From the NCBI RefSeq assembly GCF_020360975.1, contig NW_025408688.1, positions 558,001 through 622,000 of the forward strand: a stretch of DNA of 64,000 nt. The letters run 5' to 3'. The notes under the pieces were generated by a model. That model made no database searches and was not told the DNA's origin. It saw only the letters and a program-made list of their open reading frames with translations. The translations under genes and the position numbers were made by a program. Position 1 is the first letter of the stretch; each line of letters opens with the position of its first letter. Below are positions 32,366 to 43,277 of this stretch, one piece after another. The stretch comes from Hirsutella rhossiliensis (taxonomy: Eukaryota > Ascomycota > Sordariomycetes > Hypocreales > Ophiocordycipitaceae).

Positions 32366-32481
32366 TGGTATAAATGCAGACGGGAACAGCACCACCTGCT
32401 TGATCGACAAAACTCCGAAATCGAGCAGCGATCATGTATTAGCAGGTGTATCGCAATATGTACAGAACAGTAGACACCACC

Positions 32482-35036
32482 CTATCCTTCCAACGCCTTG
32501 ATATCATCAATAGCCTTGTCAAATGCTTTGATGATTGGCCCATAGAGAATCTCAGGATCCTTCGGTGTCCCGATAAAGAGCCCGTCCCTGTAAGGGAACA
32601 AGATCCCCCGCAAGTCTCTGCAAAGAGGCTTGACACAGTCGAACTCCGGTTGTGGAAACTCCTCCAGGATATCTTCAAATCCATTCGCATCCATATGCCC
32701 TCGTTTGGCGCTCGCGATCTTCCGGAAGCTGCCAGTGTACCAATCTGTGAACATGCTGTCTGTAGGATGATCTCTTGCCCTGTTCACAAGTTCCCAACCA
32801 CGTCGACCAAACAGCCAGAGAAGCACATAAAAGAACGACTCCAAATCGTGTCGGTAGGTATGTGAGATCCCACGCAGCACCTCGATAGCCATGAACTCCA
32901 TCGTGCCAGTGCGACATCGCGCCCCGCTGCGCCCGTTGCCCAGCTCCTTGGCAAGGTCCAGGTCGATCAGCATGCCCATGTGGCCAGTCGTTTTGCGGTC
33001 GGTTATGATGATGTTGTTCTCGGAAATGTCCCGGTGCAGGATGTTGCCTTTGAGGTGTAGGGACTTGTGTGCCTTGATGGCATCGCGAAGCGCCCCTAGA
33101 AGCTCCGATTTCGTTTCGTACTTGTGGATCGCCCGGCCAGCTGGAGAGATCACTAGACATCGAAAGACTCAATTATCATACGGTCCGTTGTTGGGAGCGA
33201 GCAGACTCGTTCCTTGGGCTCCTTCCACATCGTACGTAACCTCGTTTTGTCTTTGGCTCGACCTTTGACTGTTGGATTTTGATCGCTTGAACGGGTTCTG
33301 ACTGACATCAACTGACTTGCGCTTTCTTAACGGCCTGTCAGCGACGCTTAAGCCATGAAGCTCGCTGAATGACCGAGAAAGGTGTCGCGAAGACCGTCGC
33401 GCCACGCAGGCAAAAGTGGAACGCGCTCCAACAGGTGCGCTGCAATTGACACATATCCAATGACTGTTCCCGACAAAAGGGCAGCGGGAGGCTGAGACCG
33501 GGAGAAGGACTGCGAAAAAGTCGATGCAGTGCGTGGAAGACCTCGGAAGGAGTAGGGCTTCGTAAATGTCAGACCTGATCGCATCTCATTGATGCTAATT
33601 ATTCGACGATGGCCGATCAACTCAGCAATGCCCTCAACTCCTCTCTGACGGGCCAATCTGAGCAGGTCTGCCTCTGGCTTTCGCCTGTCGGACGTCCACG
33701 AGAACTTGACGACATAACTCCAATCCTCGAAGTCCGGAGGCTTCGTGAGATAGCAAGACGTCCCACGGCAGACGACTGCCTGTTGACGGGTGAAAGGCTG
33801 CGACTCCAACCGCAGCCTCTTCCTGCCTGAAGTCCCGTCTTGGTCAACGTGTATCAAGCGACTGTTGCCATCCAGCTCTGTAAATGTGTCCAACCCCAGT
33901 TCTTCGTCATCCATCATTGCGTAACCGGCGATCACCTGTATGAACCGTTTGGGCTTCTCATGGATATCGAACGCGCCAGGACTGTAACATCCCGAGCGGT
34001 CAAATACCCAAACCTCCATCTCGCGCCCGCAGATTGTAAACGCGTGAACATACCGACGTGTCGGCTGGCAGGAGAAAACATCTCGCACGTATCGGCCGAT
34101 CTGGAGAAGCGTCGCCTTTTTGTTGTTATTGGACGCCTTGAGCTCGCCAATCACTTCGACATCCCTCCAGTCGTGCGCGGCATCTGGCGGCTGCCCATTC
34201 GTTCGCTTGACAAAGAGATCGATCTGTCGCTGAGCTTCGGCACCGACATGATCCTTCGGGTTCGTGGTCGAATAGTAGCGGCGTCATTCCTCCGAGAGGA
34301 AGTCATCCTGGAATCGGAACCACCAGTCCAGAACTCCATCCTGCACGGGCGGATTCGGAAGGCCGGCCCACGCGCCATCGACGTGTTGGTCCTTCATCGC
34401 CTCATAGATGCCCAAGGCACGGCTTGTCCAAGTTTTCCCCTCGAAGTATTTCTCAAAGAATCCTCCCACGTCGCGGTATGTGCAAAATCTGATCTCCTCA
34501 AAGACCTTTCTTTTCACCACCTCTCGTGTCTGTTCGGTACCTTGCTGCGAAGCGGAGGAATGGGTAATGGGCGTGCTGTCGAATGTCGCAGGAACGCTTG
34601 CAGGAGGCGTTACTCGGGTGAGAGTGGCGACAAGATCAAGCACTGCGTTCCAGATCTTGGCGTCGGACGCCTTTTGAGTGACGAGCTTAACCAGTGGAAA
34701 GAAGTGACCGTAGTCGTGGTGGCCTTGACGAAGATGGCCTAAAATAGTCGCGAGTTCGGATGCCACGTTTCGATTGTTGAAAGGCGAGTGGAGATCAAGG
34801 GTTGTCTCTTGCCCCATCAAAGCAGTCAGTAGTCGCCATATCGCCTTTTTGCAGCCTTCTTCGGAGTCATCAGTGGCGTCACCATGAGGACCAGAGATTG
34901 ACACATAGGACTGCTCTGCATCCTGAAGTGACTTCCTCAGGTGCACAGAGAGCTGCCCAGGGGGTGGCGCGCGATTATGTCGCGATCGTGTTCCGATAGA
35001 GTAGCCATTTAATCCGGGAACACGTAGAAAGCGCAA
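32482..35036 (-). pseudogene. FunK1 protein kinase gene with two in-frame TGA codons
   Basis: This is a fungal FunK1-type kinase in one long, nearly continuous frame. The N-terminal helical part (35036-34290) ends ...TWTSRALGIYEAM..DDFLSEE. A TGA at 34284-34286 is followed in frame by RRYYSTTNPKDHVGAEAQRQIDLF and VIGELKASN. The kinase core gives SYVVKFSW. A frame change lies between 33540 and 33400. EGAQGTSLLAPNNGPYDN then meets a second TGA at 33169-33171, followed in frame by VFRCLVISPAGRAIHKY, HRDISENNIIITD (catalytic loop), IDLDLAKELG (metal site) and GTMEFMAIEVL. The family phosphorylates Ser/Thr and is expanded in many fungi. Both stops are consistent with C-to-T change, as CGA-to-TGA or TGG-to-TGA on the coding strand. 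As read, the gene is inactive. Confidence 0.85.
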
Positions 35037-35039
35037 CGA

Positions 35040-36116
35040 TGCTGCACTGAGGTACAGTCGACAGGCTCAGCAGACATCACCAGTAAGGTAAGGTATCGAC
35101 TAGATATCACGATCCCGGGGATGCTGCAAGAATGAGGATTGGGGGCCTGAAGTAGGAATGTGTGAAAGCGCGAAGGGTGGCGTAGCTGGACATCGGGCCG
35201 AAATTCATTCGGTCAGTGATGGAGATGCCTCAGGCCAAACACGCCAGGGCGTCCACTGGCTAGATGCTTGCATCGGCCTCAGCACCATTGACGCCGTCGG
35301 AAATGCCTCGTTATGGCCTGTGCCACTATCGCTACGCACAGCTGGTCTTGTAGCCCGTGGTGGTAGCATTTTAGTATGTTCAGGCACACGGCGGCTGAGA
35401 GCCCCTGACCTCAGTCCATGATCACGCAAGTTTGTTGGGCTTGCACGTGTCGAAGTTCTTTCGGAGAATAACCCCTGCCTGACCATAGAACTCTACGGAG
35501 TACCATCAGAGTGACATACGGCACGTGATTGCATGCGGTCATAAAGCGAAACGACGGGCGGGAGTGCAGCGCGTACTAACGAAATGGGAAGGGAGTGACC
35601 ATGTCGGCCCATGGGAGACGGCTTGTAAACTTGCATGTCTTCACATTCAACCGTTTGCGGGTTCGGTCATCGACAGGGACGGAGATGGCTTAAAAGGCCC
35701 GGCAGGCACCACTTCAGGACTGATGCCAGCGGAGCGATCGTTGGAGACAACTTAAGACTCTTTTCAGCACCCTTTCTGGGGAAAATTACGGAGCGCATCG
35801 TCGCTCAGCGGACTCCTACCTACACAATTCTGGGTGGATTACCCTCCTGCCGTTGTCATCACGGAAAAAGTGATTCAATTCCCACACCGTGGAGGATTTG
35901 TATTTCGAGAGAAATTGCACCGGCAAGCGACTCGAGCCGACTATTGTCTGCGAAGCAGATTGCCATCTCCACTTAGAGGGTTTTTCACGAGCAGTCAGCA
36001 CCGTGGGACATGCAGCCCTATCTTCGGTGTTGCTAGGATCAACATAGCTGCTCCGGACCTCGATCATTGGCGGAGCCTCGACAGAAGCGTCTTCCTTTAT
36101 TTCTTGCCCGCGCGGC
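35040..36116. other. Stretch with weak open frames only
   Basis: About 1.1 kb upstream of the kinase gene. A minus-strand frame at 35816-36154 (112 codons, charged, no recognisable domain) could be a small gene, but nothing supports it beyond its length. The short plus-strand frames at 35158-35755 likewise have no identifiable content. Confidence 0.35.
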
Positions 36117-36656
36117 ATGGGTTTGCCACTTTCATCGTTTGGAACAGTCGACACCGAGCGTCTCCCTGATTCTGCGGCCAGGGCCAGGCACTATTGTTGT
36201 TGTTGCAGTCATGTGAGCTGCGCTCCTCTTCGGGCGGACCAGTGGTGTCGGCGACTCTATGCGGTTCATTTGGTGACCGCTTGCTACATGTCAAGTGATT
36301 TTCTGGTCGGGAGACTGCAGGATTGTCTGCGTTGGAGTTCGTTTGAGCACTACGCCATGCAGCGTGAAGAGGGTAATGTGTATTCCCACACCCTGGTCTT
36401 GTGGTTTGGCCCCCACGCTAGGGCCTTGACCGTCGAAGAGTGCTCGAGATTGAAGTCTTCACTTGGATCGGTTCCCGGCACTTTTTTTGCGGACCCTCTT
36501 GTCTTGTCTTTGTCTTGCTGTGCAGACCGTGTGTTGGAGAACATTGACTATTGGGTTACTGACATGCTGAGAGGTGGTAATATCTATTCAGGCAATGGCC
36601 AGCTAGTCAGGCATATTTTGGAGGAGATGCGGTACATAGGTACGTGCGACGTATAA
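36117..36656 (+). CDS. Hypothetical protein, unrecognised
   Basis: A 179-codon frame. The second half reads as ordinary soluble protein (DCLRWSSFEHYAMQREEGN, TVEECSRLKSSLGSVPGTFF, YWVTDMLRGGNIYSGNGQL, HILEEMRYIG). The first 45 residues are Arg/Cys-rich and may be outside the real gene. A start at Met 58 or a spliced upstream exon is possible. I recognise no domain. It lies upstream of a LINE ORF1 and could be a host gene fragment. Confidence 0.3.
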   Translation: MGLPLSSFGTVDTERLPDSAARARHYCCCCSHVSCAPLRADQWCRRLYAVHLVTACYMSSDFLVGRLQDCLRWSSFEHYAMQREEGNVYSHTLVLWFGPHARALTVEECSRLKSSLGSVPGTFFADPLVLSLSCCADRVLENIDYWVTDMLRGGNIYSGNGQLVRHILEEMRYIGTCDV

Positions 36657-36888
36657 TTATCCCTGTGGGTATACCCGTGCCACGCCCCACTTAATCTCGC
36701 GTTCGTTCCTCACCAGCTCCATAAGCTGGTGCGGACGCATTGTGTGACAGATTCACCCAATCTTTGGAACTCCTAAACCGTGGTGATTAAAAGTGGTAAG
36801 GCAGCAACGCGCATCCACCTTACGGTCGAAAGGAGACGGGGGATCCGACGAACTCGACAAGAAGCCTGAAGCGAACGCCAGCTAGGCA
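36657..36888 (+). other. Probable LINE 5' untranslated region
   Basis: A non-coding stretch leading to the LINE ORF1 start. No promoter motif is certain. Confidence 0.3.
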
Positions 36889-38240
36889 TTGAGGGGCCTC
36901 ATCATGGAGACGCCGGCTGAGGCCGTAATCATGGTGGGGCGAAGCGCGTCGCCTGCGTCGACACCCGCGAAAAGATCGACACGCGTCGTGAGGCCAAGCA
37001 CCAAAATTCGAGAAGCCGCGCGACAGCCCGACGATCTGGCGGAGAAGACAACACGCGCAACTAGGCTTGCAACGCGCATTGCCTCGGACGATGTCGCCAT
37101 CAGTGACGCGACTGAGCGGCGCAAAGTTGCCAGCAGCAGCAGTGGCGCGAACGAAGGCCGAGCCATGCTCCAGAAAGTTCTCGAACTCTTGAGCGAGTCA
37201 CGTCAAGAAACGCAAAAGCTCAGCCGAGCGATAGATGCGCAAAACGAGATCATATCCAAGCAACAGCAGATGATCCAGGAAATGGATCAACAAGGGAAAG
37301 AGATGAGAGATGAGCTTCGTCACATCCGAGCGCAGTTAGAGACCCTGGCTACGCCCGCATCTTCTCTGCAGAGCAGTCCGCAGATGTCGTATGCGAGCGC
37401 TGCAGGGTCATCGCCGACGATCTAGACAATGAACCGGGGCACCGTACCAGCAGCTAAATCGGCACGAACAGCCGTCAGCGATAGTCTCTACTGTACGGTG
37501 GACACATCACGAGTCGAAGAAGCGAACAGGTGCCAGACGCAGATCGGCAACATCCGAAAGGCCATAGAGAGCGACATGAGAAAGAGTCAGAGGCAGGAGA
37601 CTTGGAAATGCGCAGCGGTCGTGACAGACGCTCGAAACCCCGACCGGATCAAAATTTTATGCAGAGACCAAACCGAGTTGAAGCAGGTCAAGGAAGCAGC
37701 GCAGAAGACGGTAACTTCGGGAGCCAGGGTACTGAGAGATCAGCTTTACCCTGTCAAAGTCGACAACACCAAGCGTACCGCAGTGCTGGACGCCGAAGGC
37801 AACGTTCTGCCGGGCGCAGCTGAGGCGCTCGGAGCCGAGAATTACGTCACGATTGCCAAGATCACCTGGCTTAGCAACAGAGAAAAGCCAAAGCGTACGG
37901 GTCAATGGTGATCTATGTCACTAAAGAGAGTGACGCGCAAAGACTTCTGGACGGCGTGTGGTTCGATGTTGCGGGAGAGTCCGCCTGCACCAATGTTTTT
38001 GAACGCCGCGTAGGACCGATTCAGTGCTTCAACTGTCAAGAGATGGGACACAAGGCGTTTTCATGCAAGAAGCCGCAAAGATGTGGCAGATGCGCGAAAG
38101 CAGAACATCACCACAGAGAATGCAAGGAGACAGTGCCAAAGTGCGTGCCCTGCGGTGGACCACACGAATCGTACAGCCGGAACTGTCGGGCGCGGAACCC
38201 TGGGGATGAGACGCAGGCAGCGTCTGGCCCTTCGGGCTAA
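36889..38240 (+). pseudogene. LINE ORF1 (Tad-type Gag-like), plus strand
   Basis: The reading is in three pieces. 36904-37425 carries a basic N-terminus and a coiled coil (LLSESRQETQKLSRAIDAQNEII). A TAG at 37423 ends it, and the frame resumes at 37429 with an ATG after AGACA. 37429-37911 carries IRKAIESDMRKSQRQETWKC and TIAKITWLSNREKP. After an indel near 37900, 37905-38240 carries the zinc knuckles CFNCQEMGHKAFSC, CGRCAKAEHHHREC and CVPCGGPHESYSRNC. No ORF2 with endonuclease or RT is present. This copy is distinct in sequence from the minus-strand ORF1 at 30818-32026. Confidence 0.8.
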
Positions 38241-39323
38241 GCAGCGGAAGTGAGAATCCACTTAGGATCGATTATGGCACTAACCTTCAACAATACTAAC
38301 ACACAGGTATTCGACTTCGGATTTCGACAGACCGCGCTTCAGCTGCTGAAGGTAGGACGCTGAACACTTGGAGAAATTGGCCTTCAAGCAGGCCTGTCAC
38401 GGAGCGAGTAGCGGCGAGGTTGGTGTAGCGTATGCTGACCCGTGGGGCTTAAGGTGTTACGCATTAATGTATTGAAATGTCAGTAGCTTTTACGTCTAGG
38501 CCCTATAGGAGAAATCCTCCGGGTGAAATACACATACATACAGACTAGGCTAGACGTGTACAGCGCACTTATATAAAGTGTGCGCACAGGCCGGGTGCAG
38601 CTAACTAACTAGGGCTAGCTAATAGCTAGGCATAACAAACTGTTACTATTTAAACGGCAGATTCTCTTGCAGCAGTAACCTTTCTGCCCTGCTTGCTTTA
38701 TACACAAAGCGTTGCAAGGCGTTGCTCGCTGTGCTGTTAACCTTCGCCCTTAACTTAGCAAGCGTTAACGTTTTGCATGAAAAAAAGCTATGCATGCATC
38801 TTAATAGGTCGACCGTTAGTGTCGAGAAGAAGGGTCTAAGACTCGGTCCTGAAGCCTGATAGCTAGCTGAAGGTGTAGGGGCGAGACAGGATGAAACGGG
38901 GAGGACGTGGCACGCTGACGCGGAGAGATGGGTGCCTATGGATTAGTAAGTCCGCAAGGAAGAAGATGGAAGACGGAGGAAGAAGCAGGACAAGGGGATA
39001 AATAAAGGGCCTATGACAGAAAGGAAGAAGGAACACACATGCACCCCAAAATAATTATGCCCTTTGCCCTGCTTTTTTGCCTTGAGGAACGAAGAGACGA
39101 AAGGATCCTTCTTCCGCGCCCTTCGCCACACCTCCACATCCTCTACCCCTTACGCACGGACCGCATGCCGCTCCGTGCCCACCAGCCACTCTTCACCGCC
39201 ACCTGTTTCTTTCCCCACCAACTTCCTGTTCCTGCTGCCCGTTCCCGTCCCGTTCCCGTCCCGCTCCTGCTCCGGTCCCACTCCCCGGGGCCAACTCACC
39301 TTTTACAGCCATCACCGTGCACC
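38241..39323. other. Decayed intergenic, possible Helitron H2 5' flank
   Basis: No gene is supported. The sequence at 38560-38860 is AT-leaning with repeated GCTAG/CTAACTA motifs and paired short inversions. From 39100 onward it becomes C-rich and Pro-coding, as is common in the 5' leader of fungal Helitrons. The 5' terminus of H2 should lie in this stretch. Confidence 0.4.
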
Positions 39324-41457
39324 ATGCCACGAGAACACCCCGTCACGGTCTCGCCCGAGGAAGTTCGCCGCACTTTGGGTGATCTTGAATCGCAGAGATC
39401 CCAGCAGCGCCGTTCCTGTCAACGACCTTCACCGCTTATTAGGGTTCCCCACGACGAGATCCTCCGCGTCTTGCACGATATGGACCGCCAGCGCGCCGAA
39501 GAACGAACCCGCCGCCGTGAAAGCTCAATTCCAATATACCGCACACACGCAACAGCCGAACAACCCATCCCCGAGACGACCCCGAGAAGAGCAAGCGCCC
39601 TCCTCTCCACCCCCAACGCAGCCAAAACACTCCCGTACAAGTCACACGCAGCTGCCAGCGACTGCATCACCGAGACGACCTAGAGAGGGGCAATCACCCC
39701 CCCCTCCACCTCCCACGCAGCTAAGGCGCTCCTTCAAAAGACACACGCAGCCGCCGGCCGCTCCATCACCGAAACGACTCAGAGAAGAGGAGACACCTCC
39801 CACTCCACCCCCCACGCAGCCAAGGCGCTCCTCCAAAAGACACACGCAGACGCCGGCCTCTCCATCACCGAGTCGATCCAGTGCGGAACAACCGCTTCGC
39901 CCTTCATCGCTCACACGGGCGGGCGCTTCCCACGAGGCCCGGGCCTACGCGAGAAACCGTTCAGCTCCAACGAGACTCCGTCAAGTCTACGCTACATCAC
40001 TATGACGCCTGTTTCCGCTCTAAAGAGCAGGCATCATCGACAAGATCCTGGTGCAACGAAGTTCCAGTTGCCCTCCAGGTAGAAGCTGCTAAATCTTTCT
40101 ACCAAGCGTTTACCGAGGAACGGACGTTGCCGGTGTCCCACTGCGTCTTCTGCTACAGGAAGACACCGCCTTGCGAACTCGCCACCATGCAGTGGAGGGA
40201 TCGCTTGTCGCCCTCCATGATGTGGGCGACCAGGACCATCCAAGAGTGTGGTGCGTGCCTTCCGTCACACCAGGGCGCCGGAGCTGACGTGTGCCGCGAG
40301 TGTCGCGTCAGCTTCGACAGTGGACGGCTGCCCAAGGCCTGCTCTGTCAACAACATGGCCATCGGTTGTGAGCATCGGTACCCCGACGAGCTTGATGACC
40401 TCTCCCGTCGAAGAGAGACTCATTGCCCTACATGCGCCTTTTGGCTATATCACCAAGTTCACAGTGGACAACAAGACCCGTTCGGGAATCAGCTACCGCA
40501 AGCACGTGAAAGGACATATTGTCGTCTTTCCGAACAAGGTGGACGATCTTGTTGCCACCGTTCTTCCCCATCCCTTGCTGCAAGCCATTGAGAATATCCA
40601 CGTCTCTTGGAGCGGCTCGGCTAAGCCTGGCTCCGCAGACGTCGGACACCTGCTTCGGGTGCGCAAATCTCGAGTGGCAGCCGCCCTGGCATGGCTCCAG
40701 AGGAACAACCCGCTTTACGAGAATATCTCAATCAACCAAGCAGAGATGGACGGCTGGCAGTATGCCGATGGGTTCAGTGTTCCGACCGTCATCATGGACC
40801 GCATGCAAAGAGAGGAACCGTCGACCGTTGAGAGGACACAAACGGACCATATAGTCCCGAACACTGATCGAGGCTTGGCGGAAAACAGCTTTACAAGCAT
40901 CGATGAACTCGTAAACTCCATCGATCCTATCTTCATCGCTGAATCTTGCGATTTGGACTGTGCTCTGTCGACTGAGCAGACTCAACCTTCCCCTGGTGAG
41001 CCGGCGACTCTTGTCCCCGACTCGGCCGCCATCGGCCAGGAAGTTGATCCTGTCTACGAGACGTCTACGTCCGGCATGTTTCCTCTCGATGGTCCGGCTG
41101 CCTTCGCCGAGACCGATAAACTGTCGTTTCTGGCCGACATCGTCAACGCCAATCCGGACCAACAGGGTACCTCTGTGCCATGCGTTATGCAGGTCCGAAC
41201 TACAGGAGACCAGCCGTTTGTCCGAGTAGAGCGTGGTGCGGATTTTGCAGACAACCTGCACGAAGATTTCTTCCCTCGAACATTTCCGAAGCTTTTCCCG
41301 TGGGAAGGGGCGGCCCGAAATCGAAGGGCGACTCGAGTCATGGCCGACAAAGCGACGCTGCCGACCGTCGTCCGAATCACTCTCTTCAATACTGGGCCAG
41401 ATACGTATTGCAACGGCATGGTGGCCGATTCGCCACCCATCCTGTCTTTTGTTTCTT
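39324..41457 (+). pseudogene. Helitron H2 N-terminal part (repeat, Cys finger, DUF6570-like)
   Basis: ATG 39324 begins MPREHPVTVSPEEVRRTLGD. The frame then changes before a Pro-rich repeat (39566-39865). A second frame at 39930-40420 carries QASSTRSWCNEVPVALQVEAAKSFYQAF and CVFCYRKTPPCEL, then Cys pairs CGAC and CREC. A missing C near 40412 shifts to EERLIALHAPFGYITKF, HVKGHIVVFPNKVDDLV and VLPHPLLQAIENIHVSW, the DUF6570-like domain. A further indel near 41310 leads to RYVLQRHGGRFATHPVFCFLVFN in another frame. SGMFPLDG at about 41090 is shared with H3. It cannot give one product as read. Confidence 0.8.
39566..39865 (+). repeat. 99-bp tandem repeat, three copies, Pro-rich coding
   Basis: The start motif CATC(C/A)CCGA recurs at 39566, 39665, 39764 and 39863, exactly 99 bp apart. 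In one frame each unit codes for SP(R/K)R(P/L)REE/G..PPPTQ..RS.K.HTQ.PA, a 33-residue Pro/Arg-rich unit. Because the period is a multiple of three, copy-number change would keep the frame. Confidence 0.85.
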
Positions 41458-43226
41458 AGTATTCAACACCTCCTTCGCTCCTCCAACCGCCGCATCAGCA
41501 TGGTCCGTGTCGCTAAAGATTCCTTCCACAGACTTGAGCAGGCCTATGCGAACTTGACCGAGGACCGACTGAAGAGGGCCGAGGCGGAGATGCGGGAGAC
41601 GAGGACTACGTCGGACCCCGACATATCGCTCTTGCTTCGCGAGCTGTCGATCTTTGGCCATGCACAGCCGCTCTCGAACGAATCCCGTTTGCTTATGCGG
41701 AGGAAGATACAAGCTCTGGACATCCGCGCCGGTATGCCTGCAATCTGGATTACCATCAGTCCCAACGACATCAATAACCCGGTAAAGATGAAGCTTGCCA
41801 TTCATAGGCTCCACGATTATGAGTCTGCGAAGGAGCTTTTGGCCGATCTCCGTGAAAATACGACAGGATCGCCCTGAGCACCATGGATCCGGTCAGCTCG
41901 GCCATCTTCTTCCACCGAGAAATATCCCTATTCTTTGAAAAGTATGTGAATACAGGCCGGGAATCGATCTTCGGGAAGATCAGCCACTACTACGCCACCG
42001 TGGAAACGAACGAGCGAGGCAGCCTCCACTTGCATGGACTCCTCTGGCTGGACGGCAACATGCGGTTACCGAACCTGATAGACGACATGGCCAATCCCGC
42101 GGAAGAATCATATCGTGCCCAGGTGATCCGATACGCAGACTCCGTCTTTCATGAGTGTCTAGATGAAGATGCCGGAAAAGCCGTGCGACAGCAGAGGAAG
42201 CCCATCGATCCCGTGGAGGAGGTCATGACTAGCACCTCGGCTCTCACTGCGGCCTTTGAAGACGAATCCAATTTCATCGCATACTGTTGCCAAGTGCACT
42301 CCCACACATACACCTGCCTCAAGTATTCTCTGAAGGGGGTCATCGACCGGGGGGCAGATCAACAGAGACGGACAGCCTGCCGCTTCAAGGCACCGTGGAA
42401 AATCGTCGAGGAGACAGGGTTCACAGAGGATGGCTTGCTTCAGATTCAGCGCAACCATCCACTCGTCAACCGGTACAACAAGTCGTTGGCGGTCGGCCTT
42501 CGCCACAATCACGACGTCTCGATGATCTTGACCAAGACCAAGGGCCTGGCCATGGTGTACTACATCACGAACTACGCCACCAAACTGGATACGCCGATGT
42601 GGAAGCGCATTGCTCTCGCCACCGAGGTTGCCCGCCAACTTCGCGAGGCCGGTCGTCCGACGTCTCGCGCGCCAGGTCCCGCCCTGCCCGACGGCAGGCA
42701 GCAGGCGGTATTGAACGAAAGCCGTCAATTCCTGATGAGAACGGCAAATCGCATCTTCTCCGAGCGACAACTCTCGGCTGTCGAGGTTTGTTACCACCTC
42801 CTTGGATATGACACCGACTTTACCAACGTGCCGCATTGGTCCTTCTTGAACTTGACGGCCCTATACTGGACAATCTTTCGGCTATGGGCGCATCTCCGCC
42901 ATCAGGCCGGCGAGCTCACGGACGCCGAACAGCCCCCAGAGACAATCCCTCTGAGGCAAGGAGGGCGAACCCTATTATGCCTGGAGGCGTACGCCTACCG
43001 CGGTCATGTTCTACAAGACTTATGCCTGTATGACTACATGTCAATGATTCACTTGGTGCGTCGAAATGGTCGGAGTGAAGATGACTCTCACATTTTCTCG
43101 ATGGCCAGGATTCAGACTGTGAAGGCTGGATGCAAAGCTTCGACGGCCCGACCAGTACGCCGTCCCGATCTTCCAAGGATACATCAGCGACGACCACGAG
43201 GACGATCACCCAGTCTATATTAAGCG
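41458..43226 (+). pseudogene. Helitron H2 Rep domain
   Basis: The frame from about 41490 carries FHRLEQAYANLTEDRL, then IWITISPNDINNPVKMKL, the usual Rep start. After an indel near 41865 the frame from 41880 carries MDPVSSAIFFHREISLFF and ERGSLHLHGLLW, the HUH site. TSALTAAFEDESNF follows, then CRFKAPWKI and LAMVYYITNYATKLDTPMW with the catalytic tyrosine region. Near 43090 a frame change leads to QYAVPIFQGYISDDHED..VYIKR. An intron at 43227-43277 (GTACGC, CTGAC, TGTAG) then joins to NSVLHLALFVPWENF of the helicase part. Confidence 0.87.
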
Positions 43227-43277
43227 GTACGCTCTAACCCCCGGCACCGTTTTGGCTCCGTCTGACACTCTGTGTAG

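Noticed and set aside
33840..34742. A 300-codon plus-strand frame
   Set aside because: It is antisense to the FunK1 kinase gene, which has clear motifs on the minus strand.
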